A DNA stretch of 64,000 bases from positions 2,356,001 to 2,420,000 of the forward strand of contig NZ_BNJG01000002.1 in the NCBI RefSeq assembly GCF_016587375.1. Direction: 5' to 3'. The stretch comes from Ktedonobacter robiniae. GTDB taxonomy: Bacteria; Chloroflexota; Ktedonobacteria; Ktedonobacterales; Ktedonobacteraceae. Shown here piece after piece: positions 46,460 through 55,714 of the stretch. The notes beneath the pieces are model-generated. The model worked only from the letters and a program-made list of their open reading frames with translations. It was not told where the DNA came from and did no database searches. Numbering within the stretch: the first letter of the stretch is position 1; the number at the start of each line of letters is the position of its first letter. Made by a program: the position numbers and the translations under genes.

Positions 46460-46485
46460 TTACGAGCGAGAGCCACAAAAGGTTC
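46460..46485 (-). promoter_or_regulatory. Candidate autoregulatory ECF-sigma promoter
   Basis: On the minus strand GAACC, 16 bases, CGTAA, about 45 bases before the sigma gene ATG. The wider context (GAACCTTTT...GGCT...CTCGTAA) is shared with the copy at 44949-44974. Confidence 0.62.
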
Positions 46486-46745
46486 GCGAGTGCGAGGCAC
46501 ATTTCAATGGTGGGAGTTCATCGTTGATGGACCTTGTTTCTGCATTCTGGGGATGCATCACTATACGATAGAATGCCAATCAAGTAATGGATAATTGGCA
46601 GATTCAACCAAAGATACCTCCTCAGAAGTGAAGGGTGTATGGAAGTTTTGCGCCATTCGTGCCCCTCTTGACTTTCACCCTACCTGAACGTTGTATGCTC
46701 ATGACAAGAATTGTTCCCCTATCTGCAAATGAGCAGGAAGAGAAG

Positions 46746-46765
46746 AGATGAGATGAGATGAGATG
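46746..46765 (+). repeat. AGATG tandem repeat at the MerR-family start codon
   Basis: Four perfect copies of the pentamer AGATG, the last containing the presumed start codon. Each unit offers an ATG, and a unit change would shift the distance to the upstream purine-rich ribosome site. Confidence 0.8.
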
Positions 46766-47590
46766 TTAAAGATTCGCGATTTTGCCAGGCTCGCGGAGGT
46801 ATCGATGACCACCCTGCGCTACTACGACGAGATCGGACTCCTCAAGCCGATCCATGTCGATCCTGAGACCGGCTATCGGTTCTACACGATGGATCAGTTG
46901 CCGCATCTGCATCGCATTCTGGCGTTCAAAGAGCTTGGACTGGGACTCACACAAATCGTCGAGATTCTGGACGAAGGCATTTCTCCTGAGGCATTGCAAG
47001 GGATGCTGCGGCTCAGACAGGCACAACTCCAGCAGCATATCCAGGTTGAACAGGAGCAACTTGTGCGCATCGAAGCACGCCTACGCTCTCTTGAGCAAGG
47101 CAGTTGTCTGCCGATCTATGAAGTCGTGCTCAAAGAGGCCAAGCCGATCACAGGAGTCTCACTGCACCTGACGACGACAGATTTGGCGTATCAGGCGCAC
47201 TGGATTGGCACCATCAACGCCATGCTGAAGCGCTACGAGATCAAACCCATCGACCATCTGCTCGTCCTTCATGCTGGAAGTGAGGACGAGTGCACCCCAG
47301 GTTCCGTGGAGATTGTCGTACCTGTTGACTGGAGAGACACCAATACTCTGATAACACGGAGTGAGGGACGGCTGACACGGTGCGAGTTGCCAGCTTTTCC
47401 CCGAATGGCCAGTACGCTCCATCATGGACATCCCGCGCTGGTGCTGTCGGCCTATCAAACGCTGGGAACCTGGATGGAGAACAATGCCTACAGCATCGTT
47501 GGACCACGCCGCAAGATTCGCCTCCGCCGGGAAGACAATCTTGACGACGCGCTCACCGAGATCCAGTTTCCCGTCGAGAAAGTGGCATGA
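46763..47590 (+). CDS. MerR-family regulator with GyrI-like effector domain (BmrR type)
   Basis: A 275-residue regulator. The MerR HTH is at about 1-70 (KIRDFARLAEVSMTTLRYYD, GYRFYTMDQL), a coiled coil follows (about 75-115) and the C-terminal 155 residues resemble the GyrI-like drug-binding domain. BmrR-type proteins activate multidrug efflux genes when they bind cationic compounds. No efflux gene is adjacent; the SDR gene 217 bases downstream could be a target. The start lies within a pentamer repeat. Confidence 0.9.
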   Translation: MLKIRDFARLAEVSMTTLRYYDEIGLLKPIHVDPETGYRFYTMDQLPHLHRILAFKELGLGLTQIVEILDEGISPEALQGMLRLRQAQLQQHIQVEQEQLVRIEARLRSLEQGSCLPIYEVVLKEAKPITGVSLHLTTTDLAYQAHWIGTINAMLKRYEIKPIDHLLVLHAGSEDECTPGSVEIVVPVDWRDTNTLITRSEGRLTRCELPAFPRMASTLHHGHPALVLSAYQTLGTWMENNAYSIVGPRRKIRLRREDNLDDALTEIQFPVEKVA

Positions 47591-47806
47591 ACGAGAGGCG
47601 GGATGTGCAGCCGAGTAACAGGGAAGGAGAGAAGAGGAAAGACCCATTCCTTGCTTCTGTGAGAGCGCATCTCCACTCAATCTCAATCCCACCAATGCGC
47701 GCAATGCAAGGAAAAGATTAGCGGTCCAAATGTTCATTTGAGGAAGAGAAGAACGCTGAAATGTGTTGATAGTTTGTCTTGGAGAAACAAAAAAGGAGCA
47801 ACTGAG

Positions 47807-48595
47807 ATGGGAAAGCTTGATGGAAAGGTCGCGATTGTGACCGGAGCTGGGCGAGGGATAGGGCGCGCGATTGCAGAGGCGTACTTGAAAGAAGGAGCAT
47901 CAGTGACCGTAACGGCTGCGCGTGAACAGGCCGAACTCGATCAACTCGCGAAGCAGGATGGGTCTGAACGTGTGTTGGCACTGCTCGCCGATGTGACGAA
48001 TCCAGAGGCATGTGAACAGGTAGTGGACCAGACCATCCAACGGTTTGGGCACGTCGATATCCTGGTCAATAACGCCGGTCGAGGCATGAAGTATGTCAAT
48101 GCTTCTTTTCTGACGGAGCCCACTCACTTTTGGGACGTGGCGCCTTCGACATGGCGCATGATCATAGAGACCAATGTCAACGGGCCATTCTACATGGCCC
48201 GCGCCACTGTTCAGCGCATGTTAGCGAAGGGGAGTGGAGGAAGTATCATCGGGATCGGTATGAGCTATGAAACGATGAAGCGGCGCGGTTTTTCTCCTTA
48301 TGGACCGTCGAAGGCTGCGCTTGAGGCTGCCTCGGCCATCTGGGCACAGGAGCTGATCGAGGCGCGTATTCGTGTCAATATTTTGCTGCCGGGTGGCGCA
48401 ACCAATACCGGTATGGTCCCCGCTGAGACGCCAGCGGATGTACAGGCGCGTTTGCTCCAGCCAGAGATCATGAAGGCTCCAGCTGTGTTTCTCGCCTCGG
48501 ACGCTTCGCAAGATCTCACCGGTCGTCGCTTGATTGCGACGGAATGGAGCGCGGCGGATCCCCAGGGAAGAGCCATTTTGGAGGGAATTGGCTAG
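47807..48595 (+). CDS. Short-chain dehydrogenase/reductase
   Basis: A 262-residue classical SDR with cofactor motif VTGAGRGIGRA (about 12-22), NNAGRG, and catalytic serine and YGPSK (Tyr-x3-Lys). AAGGAG lies eight bases before the ATG. The basic residue after the glycine motif is not decisive for NAD versus NADP. Substrate unknown; the C-terminal half ends DLTGRRLIATEW in the place of the usual VDGG motif, which suggests a divergent member. Confidence 0.92.
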   Translation: MGKLDGKVAIVTGAGRGIGRAIAEAYLKEGASVTVTAAREQAELDQLAKQDGSERVLALLADVTNPEACEQVVDQTIQRFGHVDILVNNAGRGMKYVNASFLTEPTHFWDVAPSTWRMIIETNVNGPFYMARATVQRMLAKGSGGSIIGIGMSYETMKRRGFSPYGPSKAALEAASAIWAQELIEARIRVNILLPGGATNTGMVPAETPADVQARLLQPEIMKAPAVFLASDASQDLTGRRLIATEWSAADPQGRAILEGIG

Positions 48596-48847
48596 CTCTT
48601 GCGGATCGAGAGAGCACACAACATAGCTCTGCTTGTCCCTGGTGGGATCGTCCATTTCCCCCAAAGACACCTGTGCCCAGACGATTTCTCTCACGCGGAA
48701 GCGGGTGAGTTTGAGGTCTTGATTGGCTCACCATCGTCTGTTATCCTCACTACAGGTACCTTTGTGCTCACTGTGACCACGCGCTCTAGTGGTCCAGGAG
48801 CCGGGAAAACAGAAGAGCGTTTCTTCTTGAGAAAGAGTGACGTAACA

Positions 48848-49666
48848 ATGACAGAATGGTCCGAGCATTGTGTTCAGGTCAATGACTTGACAATTCACTA
48901 TCATCGTGCAGGTGATACAGCGAAACCAGCTATTATTCTTTTGCATGGCGTTATGGACAACGGACTTTGCTGGACGCCTGTGGCACGCGACCTGCAGGCG
49001 GATTTTGCGGTCTATATGCTTGATGCACGCGGGCATGGGCGTACAGGTGGCGCACTGGAGAATTTCTCATATAGCGTGCTGGCGGAGGATGTCGCGGCCT
49101 TTATTGAGGCGCTGGACCTACAAAAGCCCTATGTATTTGGTCATTCCATGGGTGCGATGACCGCGGCTGTTTTGGCTGCTCAGGCTCCTGAACGTGTGCG
49201 GGCTATTGTGTTGGAAGATCCGCCTTTTGGGGACGAGCCTCAGGCTGAAAAGCGTGATGGTGAACCAGCGCCCAGACATCAGCAGATGTTGCAGTGGATT
49301 CTGAGTCTGAGAACGCTTTCGCTAGAAGAGCGACTGATCGTGGCCAGAAAGGACAATCCCAATTGGGATGAGGCTGAGCTTGCTCCCTGGGCAGATTCAA
49401 AGGTTGAATTCAACCCCGAGGTATTTCACCATTTGCAGGCAAATATTCCCTGGCGTGAGGCGTTGGCACGTATTGCCTGCCCGGTTCTGCTGGTCACTGG
49501 AGATCCAGAAGCAGGCGCCATTATCACGCCTAACCTTGCGCAGGAAGCCAGTCGCCTCTGGCATAACGGAGAAGTTGCGCATATACAAGGTGCTGGACAT
49601 TGTATTCATCGTGATAGATATAATGAGGCGATGGCTTCAGTTCAGGCATTTTTGCGCCACGCTTGA
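48848..49666 (+). CDS. Alpha/beta fold hydrolase
   Basis: A 272-residue hydrolase: oxyanion motif LLHGVMDNGLCW (about 35-46), acid/helix region DARGHGRT, nucleophile elbow GHSMGA (about 98-103) and terminal His in GAGHCIHRD. The closest general type is the esterase/haloperoxidase-like group; substrate unknown. The ATG at 48848 is chosen since residues upstream look non-coding. The ribosome site is weak. The gap 48596-48847 holds nothing I recognise. Confidence 0.88.
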   Translation: MTEWSEHCVQVNDLTIHYHRAGDTAKPAIILLHGVMDNGLCWTPVARDLQADFAVYMLDARGHGRTGGALENFSYSVLAEDVAAFIEALDLQKPYVFGHSMGAMTAAVLAAQAPERVRAIVLEDPPFGDEPQAEKRDGEPAPRHQQMLQWILSLRTLSLEERLIVARKDNPNWDEAELAPWADSKVEFNPEVFHHLQANIPWREALARIACPVLLVTGDPEAGAIITPNLAQEASRLWHNGEVAHIQGAGHCIHRDRYNEAMASVQAFLRHA

Positions 49667-49695
49667 TAATCCTGCCCTCCCGCAACGCGCATGAT

Positions 49696-49757
49696 CTATT
49701 GCTGATGCAACGCCAGCCCTTTCTCTGAGGAAAAGGCTGGCGTTGCATCAGCAATAG
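49696..49757. terminator. Long perfect hairpin after the hydrolase gene
   Basis: Two 23-base arms (CTATTGCTGATGCAACGCCA plus GCC, then the exact complement) enclose a 16-base loop, 30 bases after the stop. There is no T run. It lies between convergent genes and probably defines both 3' ends. Confidence 0.7.
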
Positions 49758-49946
49758 CGAGTTGAGAACGAGTGTATGGGAAGTATTGCTACTTTTTTGG
49801 CTGGTAGACCAGGACGGCGACACCAGAGAGATGCGTCCTGGCATCAATCAGCTTCAGTTTCGCTGTGTGTTCTATTCCTATAGTCGCCGCCTGGCCAATC
49901 CAGTATCTTCGCCCAACCTTCTTCGTAAGGAGCGACAAAAATAGCG

Positions 49947-50444
49947 CTAGATGCCCTCGTGAAGAATAAAGAATTCACTTGTGGCGGCCTGTTCTCCAAA
50001 ATGCGCAAGTGTGGTACAGGTGCTCGCTAGCTCGTCTCGATCAATCTCTAGCGTTTCATAGTGTCCCAGGGTGTCTAGCTGGTCTTCCCTTAAAAGATGT
50101 TCTGATTCAGGAAAGGGCCATTGCCAGGTAAAAGCGCCCTGTAGCCGTAACTTTTCTGGACCGCATGAGAGAAGTTGACTCCACGCGCTCCACACGCGGT
50201 AAAATACTGAGCCACCCGTGTGATTAATGATGGTTAGACCCCACCAATTCAGACCATAGCCTGTTGGTAGCCCTGGCTTTGTGGGATTGAGTGTGGGTAT
50301 CCATTGCAGGAAGTCAAAGAAATAGCGCAAAATCTCATCATGCAAACTTACAGGAGCGTCACGCTGAGATTTTAGATCCCGCCAATCTACTGTATATGCA
50401 TACTGATCTTCTCTTAAAAGCCAGAACTCATGTTGTATTCCCAT
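49947..50444 (-). CDS. Hypothetical protein (165 aa)
   Basis: A soluble, aromatic-rich 165-residue protein (for example YGLNWWGLTIINHTGG and FTWQWPFP). It resembles uncharacterised, immunity- or display-type proteins in general composition, but I recognise no family. AGGTAGATA precedes the ATG. It stands alone between convergent and divergent neighbours. Confidence 0.72.
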   Translation of the reverse strand: MGIQHEFWLLREDQYAYTVDWRDLKSQRDAPVSLHDEILRYFFDFLQWIPTLNPTKPGLPTGYGLNWWGLTIINHTGGSVFYRVWSAWSQLLSCGPEKLRLQGAFTWQWPFPESEHLLREDQLDTLGHYETLEIDRDELASTCTTLAHFGEQAATSEFFILHEGI

Positions 50445-50556
50445 TATCTACCTGCTCTTTTCATGATACAATAATATCTTATCAGCCCGCTTCTTCATCA
50501 AGCGGTTCTCTATCTACGTGTGGACGGCGTGACAAATGCGTCCAGGGGAGGTGCCT

Positions 50557-50622
50557 ATGAAAACCACAGAAATGTCCCTCATTTTGATGCGAAAGCCTCC
50601 TGTCACGCTGTGCATTTTTTAG
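50557..50622 (+). CDS. Possible 21-residue leader peptide upstream of the phosphotransferase
   Basis: A very short frame (MKTTEMSLILMRKPPVTLCI plus Phe) preceded by AGGGGAGG seven bases before the ATG, a far better ribosome site than most genes nearby. It ends 112 bases before the APH-type gene. A palindrome (TCCATGC/GCATGGA, 50623-50638) begins one base past the stop codon. The layout resembles a translational attenuator, but the coding signal is too short to be sure. Confidence 0.35.
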   Translation: MKTTEMSLILMRKPPVTLCIF

Positions 50623-50734
50623 TCCATGCAAGCATGGATACTATGGATTGTATATATACCTCATTGATGGAGCGTGATGGCGAGAGCTTTCGATCCTGTT
50701 GAAGATACTCTACAACAAGATGGAGAGAGCTATC

Positions 50735-51748
50735 ATGTCTCATATATTGGATACGCTGGCGGATAAGCCAGCTTTTAGCGTTCCTTTCCCCGTAACGCAT
50801 TCTATTCTCGCGCCGGAGGCTCTGCTTGCCGAGGTGCTGCCCCTGTATGACCTGGATGAGCAGGTTAGTTGCCTCTTCCTGACGCGTGGTGTCAATGATA
50901 CCTATCTGGTACAGTCAGGCACGACGAAGTATATCTTGCGTGTCTATCGCGCGGGCTGGCGCTCGCTCTCGGATGTGCTGTATGAGATTGATGTTGTGCG
51001 CTATCTCGATCAGAAAGGGATTGCTGTCTCCATGCCTGTGTCTCAGAGGGATGGCGGTTTTGTCAGTACGCTTCAAGCTCCCGAGGGGCCACGCCAGGCT
51101 GTGTTATTCACCTATGCGCCCGGCGTGGAGCTGGATCGGCATGATGCCAGAGACAGCTACCTGCATGGTCGCGTGATAGGAGCTATGCATAACGCTGCCA
51201 GTGGGTTTACAAGCGTCCGACAGCGCACTCCTCTCGATCTCTCGCTCCTCGCTGATCAATCACTTCAGACGATTCAGCCGCTCTATACTGGCTCTGCCAC
51301 TGATTGGGCATACCTGGAGGAACTGGTAGAGCGCCTGCGTGCGCGAATCCGGCAACTCGCGGGACAGGGCTTAGATTGGGGCGCCTGTCACGGGGATAGC
51401 CATATGCTGAACGAGCATATGGACGAAGATGGCACGATTACCCTCTTCGATTTCGATTGTTGCGCGCCGGGCTGGCGGGCCTATGACCTGGCCGTGGTAC
51501 GCTGGTGCGAGGGCTTTTATAACTGGGACCCCGGCGATACGCTCTGGCAGTCCTTCCTCAAGGGCTATACCGAGGTCCGTCCACTAGCCGAAGTGGACCT
51601 GGCGAGCATTCCCGCGTTTGTCGCGCTTCGCGAGGTCTGGCATACCGCGCTTGTGGCCTCGCTCCAGCCCTCTTCTGGGGCCAGGGGCTTTGAGCGCATG
51701 ATGCAGAGAACCATGCGCCTCCTGCGCGAGTGGGAGGTGAAGCTGTAG
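50735..51748 (+). CDS. Aminoglycoside phosphotransferase (APH)-family kinase
   Basis: A 337-residue APH/choline-kinase-like protein. Nucleotide-binding region YILRVYRAGW (Lys-equivalent near 70), catalytic loop CHGDSHMLNEH (about 222-232) and metal-binding FDFDCCAPGW are visible. Members phosphorylate small alcohols, such as antibiotics, homoserine or choline; the substrate is not evident. GGAGAGAG precedes the ATG. The HGD catalytic Asp is intact. Confidence 0.9.
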   Translation: MSHILDTLADKPAFSVPFPVTHSILAPEALLAEVLPLYDLDEQVSCLFLTRGVNDTYLVQSGTTKYILRVYRAGWRSLSDVLYEIDVVRYLDQKGIAVSMPVSQRDGGFVSTLQAPEGPRQAVLFTYAPGVELDRHDARDSYLHGRVIGAMHNAASGFTSVRQRTPLDLSLLADQSLQTIQPLYTGSATDWAYLEELVERLRARIRQLAGQGLDWGACHGDSHMLNEHMDEDGTITLFDFDCCAPGWRAYDLAVVRWCEGFYNWDPGDTLWQSFLKGYTEVRPLAEVDLASIPAFVALREVWHTALVASLQPSSGARGFERMMQRTMRLLREWEVKL

Positions 51749-51877
51749 CCCTTTTGGACAGTTGTTTCCTTCCCCTCCGTACAGTGTGGGTCGCTTGTGC
51801 TTCTGGTATGCTATATGCACCGCAAGTGGTTAGCATCTAACACTTACTTCTCACATTGTATTGGAGGACTGGTCAGT

Positions 51878-52558
51878 ATGCAGTTTACACATTTGGTGCT
51901 TGCAACACATAAGCTCAGGGAATTGCGTTCCTTTTATATAGATACCTTTCGTCTACCCGTGGTAGAGGAGGATGAGGAGAGTTTTACCTTTGACGCAGGG
52001 GCGACACGCGTGACGTTTCGCGCGACGGAGCAGGTGGATAGCGTTTATCATTTCGCCTTTACCATTCCGCGCAATAAGTTTGAGGCTGCGTATGCCTGGA
52101 TCAGTGCCTTGACAGAGCCACTAATGCAGAATGGTCAGGATCGCTTTCTCTTTGGGTCCTGGAATAACTCTTCGGTCTACTTTTATGATCCTGCCGGCAA
52201 TAACGTCGAGTTTATTGCGTTACATGATCTGGAGAATGATGCGCCGGGAGCGTTTGAGCCGGCGCGAGACCTGCTACGTGTTAGCGAGATTGGCCTGCCG
52301 GTCCATTCTGTGCCAGCCGAGGTTGAGGTGTTGAAGCGCGACTTTGCGCAATTAGCTTTTCGTGAGAGCGAGGGTCCACAATTTGCCGCCGTAGGCGACC
52401 TGGATGGGCGCTTGATCGTGGTGGAGATTGGCCGCGCCTGGTATCCAACGGAGGTGGGAGCGGTCGTGGCGCCAGTCACGGTGCGGATGCGTGGGCCACG
52501 CCAGGCTCAGCAGCAGATAGAGGGCCTGCCCTACATGCTGGAGCAGGTCTCAGAGTAA
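51878..52558 (+). CDS. Glyoxalase/VOC superfamily protein
   Basis: A 226-residue protein with an N-terminal VOC module (FTHLVLATHKLRELRSFYID; VYFYDPAGNNVEFIAL) and a second, less conserved half. Metal-ligand-like His in THLVLA and Glu in NNVEFI are kept. Function unknown; these proteins include dioxygenases and resistance proteins. GGAGG lies about nine bases before the ATG. The next gene follows by 32 bases, so the pair may be cotranscribed. Confidence 0.88.
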   Translation: MQFTHLVLATHKLRELRSFYIDTFRLPVVEEDEESFTFDAGATRVTFRATEQVDSVYHFAFTIPRNKFEAAYAWISALTEPLMQNGQDRFLFGSWNNSSVYFYDPAGNNVEFIALHDLENDAPGAFEPARDLLRVSEIGLPVHSVPAEVEVLKRDFAQLAFRESEGPQFAAVGDLDGRLIVVEIGRAWYPTEVGAVVAPVTVRMRGPRQAQQQIEGLPYMLEQVSE

Positions 52559-52590
52559 GCGTACTGTATTGGGACGAAAGGATTGCCGGG

Positions 52591-52950
52591 ATGCAAGAAG
52601 TGTTACAGATGTATGTAAGCGAGAATTTTTGTTATCTCACGACGACGGGGCGTAAGAGCGGCAAGGCGCATACCATCGAGATCTGGTTTGCCCTGGAGGG
52701 TTCAACGCTCTACATGCTCTCGGGAGGTCGCGACAAGGCGGACTGGGTCAAGAACATTCAGCACCAGCCTGAGGTGGAGGTACGCATCAAGGCCACACGT
52801 ATGCAAGGGCGAGGGCGGGTAGTGGCTGAGGGCAGCGAAGAGGATGCGCGAGCGCGCCAGTTTGTCTTCTCCAAGTATGCCCCCCGCTCCAACGAGGATC
52901 TGCGCGACTGGTCGCGCCGCTCCCTGACCGTGGCGGTGGATATAGTGTAA
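52591..52950 (+). CDS. Deazaflavin (F420)-dependent nitroreductase-like protein
   Basis: A 119-residue split-barrel protein of the DUF385/PNPOx-like family, with the signature FCYLTTTGRKSGKAHTIEIW (about residues 11-30) and LYMLSGGRDKADWVKNI, the cofactor-binding pattern of F420H2-dependent reductases. It is shorter than some members but appears complete. AAAGGA precedes the ATG. Confidence 0.88.
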   Translation: MQEVLQMYVSENFCYLTTTGRKSGKAHTIEIWFALEGSTLYMLSGGRDKADWVKNIQHQPEVEVRIKATRMQGRGRVVAEGSEEDARARQFVFSKYAPRSNEDLRDWSRRSLTVAVDIV

Positions 52951-52984
52951 AGGGAACAACTTCTCTCCACCACATACTCTTACC

Positions 52985-54073
52985 CTATGCGAGGTCCCAG
53001 AGGGTGGGGGCGTGGTGAGCCGGGGTGCCGCGCTTTTCGAGCTGGGAGACGGTGACGCCGAGGAGGCGTACATGACCCTGGGGGCCAACTTGATCAAGGA
53101 GGTCTTGAATATGGTGGAGCATGACCTCTTTCGCTTGAAAGGCTTGAGGAAGCGTGGCACGGCGTGTCATGAGCTGAAAATCGCTCCAGCGGAGTTTGAG
53201 GACCACGGTTCTGGCCTGGAGATCGAGCTCAACCAGGCGGCGCTCGACCTTCTCAGCGAGGTCTGTGAGGATGCGTATGACTTCTTCATGCTCTGACAGG
53301 GCGAGATCCTCCGCCAGGGTGGTTTCTTTGCCAACCGATTTGCGCACGCGAATGGGTTCGACTGAGCGCTCGTCCTCTCCACGCACATAGCGGTAGAACA
53401 TGCTGCCGCGCTCCTGGAAGAGCTCGCGCAGGCGTTCCTCGCTTAAGCTCTTGAGGTCGGCCCCGGTATGGATGCCATGTTCCTGGAAGCGCGAGGCGGT
53501 GACGCGTCCTACACCGAAGAACTTCTGGATGGGGAGGCTTTCAAGGAAGCGTGAAGCCTGCTGGGGCGTGATGACCGTCAGGCCATCGGGCTTCTTATAG
53601 TCTGAAGCTAATTTGGCGATAAACTTGTTATAGGAGACGCCAGCAGAGGCCGTGAGCTGGGTGCGCTCGTAGATGCGCTGCTTGATCTCGCGTGCGACAT
53701 GGGTGGCGGAGGGGATGTCGAATTTGTTGTGGGTCACGTCCAGGAAGGCTTCGTCGAGCGAGAGAGGCTCGACCAGCTCCGTGTAGTCGTGGAAGATCTG
53801 CATGATTTGCGTGGAGACGGCACGGTAGACCTCGAAGCGTGGCGGGACAAAGATGGCGTGTGGACAGCGCTTGAAGGCCGTACGCGAGGGCATGGCGGAG
53901 TGAATGCCAAAGCGGCGCGCCTCGTATGAGCAAGTCGCGACCACGCCACGGCGATTGGGGTCGCCGCCGACGATGACCGGTTTGCCGCGTAGTTCCGGGC
54001 GATCGCGCTGCTCAATGGAGGCGTAAAAGGCGTCCATGTCAATGTGAATGATCTTGCGAATTGAGTCTGACAT
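52985..54073 (-). CDS. dinB: DNA polymerase IV (Y-family translesion polymerase)
   Basis: A 362-residue Y-family polymerase. The catalytic motifs IHIDMDAFYASIEQ (about 9-22), SLDEAFLDVT (about 104-113) and GVSYNKFIAKLAS (about 140-152) are intact, followed by helix-hairpin-helix and little-finger regions. It bypasses lesions with low fidelity. It starts six bases after the upstream deacetylase stop, so the two are cotranscribed. No beta-clamp motif is obvious beyond the C-terminal TLWDLA. Confidence 0.96.
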   Translation of the reverse strand: MSDSIRKIIHIDMDAFYASIEQRDRPELRGKPVIVGGDPNRRGVVATCSYEARRFGIHSAMPSRTAFKRCPHAIFVPPRFEVYRAVSTQIMQIFHDYTELVEPLSLDEAFLDVTHNKFDIPSATHVAREIKQRIYERTQLTASAGVSYNKFIAKLASDYKKPDGLTVITPQQASRFLESLPIQKFFGVGRVTASRFQEHGIHTGADLKSLSEERLRELFQERGSMFYRYVRGEDERSVEPIRVRKSVGKETTLAEDLALSEHEEVIRILTDLAEKVERRLVELDLQARTVVLKLRWSDFQLMTRRATLPQAFQAKEVMLHHIQDLLDQVGPQGHVRLLGVTVSQLEKRGTPAHHAPTLWDLA

Positions 54074-54079
54074 TGCTGG

Positions 54080-55276
54080 TTATTGCATGCACCAGGCCTG
54101 GATAAGGCGTTCAAGGCGCTCCTGGCCTGAGTGGAAGTGCTCAACTGGCAGGCTCTCGTTGGGCTGGTGGGCCTGCTCGATTAGCCCAGGGCCACAGATA
54201 TAAGAATTGATGCCGATGGCCTGGAAGGGACCACCATCGGTGGCGTAGGGTGCGCCCTGCTCGCTGCGTCGTCCCATCACGCGAGCCAGGACCTCGATAA
54301 AGGGATCATTAACGGGCGAGTTCAGTGGAGGAGTCGAGATGGCATCGCTGACAGAGACTCCACACTCGGGCGCGGCCTTGCGCATCTCCTGTGAGATCTC
54401 ACGCTCGATACGCTCGCGCAGGGTCGCGATGATCTGCTCAACGTTATCGCCGGGCGCGACACGCATGCTGGTCGTCAGCTCGCAGGTCTCGGCGATCATA
54501 TTCGCGGCGAGGCCACCCTGGATAACGCCGTTATTGAAGGCCGTCGAGGGATTCTCGGGGAAGAGGCGCTGGTTTTCGGATGTGACCTGTTGCTTTAGCT
54601 CAAGCCCGGTCTCCTTGATGATCTGAATAACATCGCTCATGCGGTTAATGGCGTTCAGGCCACGGTCGGCGGCACTGCTGTGGCCTCCCTGGCCGCGCAC
54701 GGAGATCTTGAAGGTCGCGTAACCCTTGTGGGCGGGGAAGATCTCAAAGTTCGTCGGCTCGCCGATGAGGGCAGTCCTGGGTAGGGGAAAGCCCTGGAGT
54801 ATACCTGGTAGCTGCTTGACGAGGCGCTGCGAGCCCTGGCCCGCGACCTCCTCATCATAAGTCAGGATAAACATCAGGGGACGGCGCAGCTTGCTGAGGT
54901 CCTGTTGCTTCGCGGCCAGGATGGCCTGGGCCAGAAAGACCTTCATGTCTGTAACGCCACGGCCATACAGTTGCTCGCCATCCGTAATCAGCTCCAGCGG
55001 GTCCGACTTCCAGCCGGGCTGGCCCTCGAAGGGAACGACATCGATATGGCCCGAGATAATCAGGCCGCCCTCGACCGCGGGACCAGCCCAGGCAATCACC
55101 GAGGCCTTGGTCACGTCCTCAATTTTGTCGCGAGCCACCTTCACCGTCAGGCCGCTCTCCTCAAGATAGCTGGCAAGATACTCGGCGGCCTCTAGATTGC
55201 TGAGCGCGCTAACGGTATTAAAGCCGATCAGGCGGCGCGAAAGCTCCCATAGCTCTCCCTGTTGCAGCGATGTCAT
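54080..55276 (-). CDS. argE: M20-family deacetylase, acetylornithine deacetylase type
   Basis: A 398-residue M20 metallopeptidase-family enzyme. Metal ligands appear in SGHIDVVPFEGQPGW, GRGVTDMKVF, the EE of YDEEVAGQGS, GEPTNFE and the final His in VEHFHSGQ. The length and pattern match ArgE, which releases ornithine from N-acetylornithine. ATG at 55276 has GAGGAGAG upstream. Other M20 amidohydrolases cannot be excluded; no other arginine gene is adjacent. Confidence 0.88.
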   Translation of the reverse strand: MTSLQQGELWELSRRLIGFNTVSALSNLEAAEYLASYLEESGLTVKVARDKIEDVTKASVIAWAGPAVEGGLIISGHIDVVPFEGQPGWKSDPLELITDGEQLYGRGVTDMKVFLAQAILAAKQQDLSKLRRPLMFILTYDEEVAGQGSQRLVKQLPGILQGFPLPRTALIGEPTNFEIFPAHKGYATFKISVRGQGGHSSAADRGLNAINRMSDVIQIIKETGLELKQQVTSENQRLFPENPSTAFNNGVIQGGLAANMIAETCELTTSMRVAPGDNVEQIIATLRERIEREISQEMRKAAPECGVSVSDAISTPPLNSPVNDPFIEVLARVMGRRSEQGAPYATDGGPFQAIGINSYICGPGLIEQAHQPNESLPVEHFHSGQERLERLIQAWCMQ

Positions 55277-55300
55277 AGTAGTATCGTCTCTCCTCTGCAT

Positions 55301-55714
55301 ATTTGTCGCGTAATGCTACTTTATCATAACACGTCAGGAATGATATGAGGGATGGGATAGCGACTTTATTTATAGTGCGATAAATACAATTTACTTGATG
55401 TGTCGTGAATAAGTTTCTATCAAAATGCTCTCTTTCACGCTACTTTTTAAACTCTTACATTAGTGCATGTATGTCGCTAAAAAGTGGTACCATCAGGCTA
55501 CATTCTAAGCGGCCGGGCCAGAAACTATTTTGAGATAGGTATAATAGCCTTAAGTTTAAGAATGCCTATATTCTGGGGCGCTCTCGTGCTCTCCAATCTT
55601 TAAAGAATGAAAAGCTTGCCATTCATTCTTTAAAGATTGGAGAGCACGAGGAATTATAGCTGATCGCCAGGGGAAAAGCATTCGCTCGAAGCATTGTATG
55701 ATGAGGGTTTACAG
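55301..55714. other. Intergenic region before the pseudokinase, with a long perfect hairpin
   Basis: No gene is seen. The first half is AT-rich and may hold promoters in both directions. At 55583-55610 and 55623-55650, two exact 28-base complementary arms (beginning CTCGTGCTCTCC) enclose a 12-base loop, ending 65 bases before the pseudokinase start. The hairpin lies upstream of that gene rather than after a gene, so termination is not an obvious role. Confidence 0.6.
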
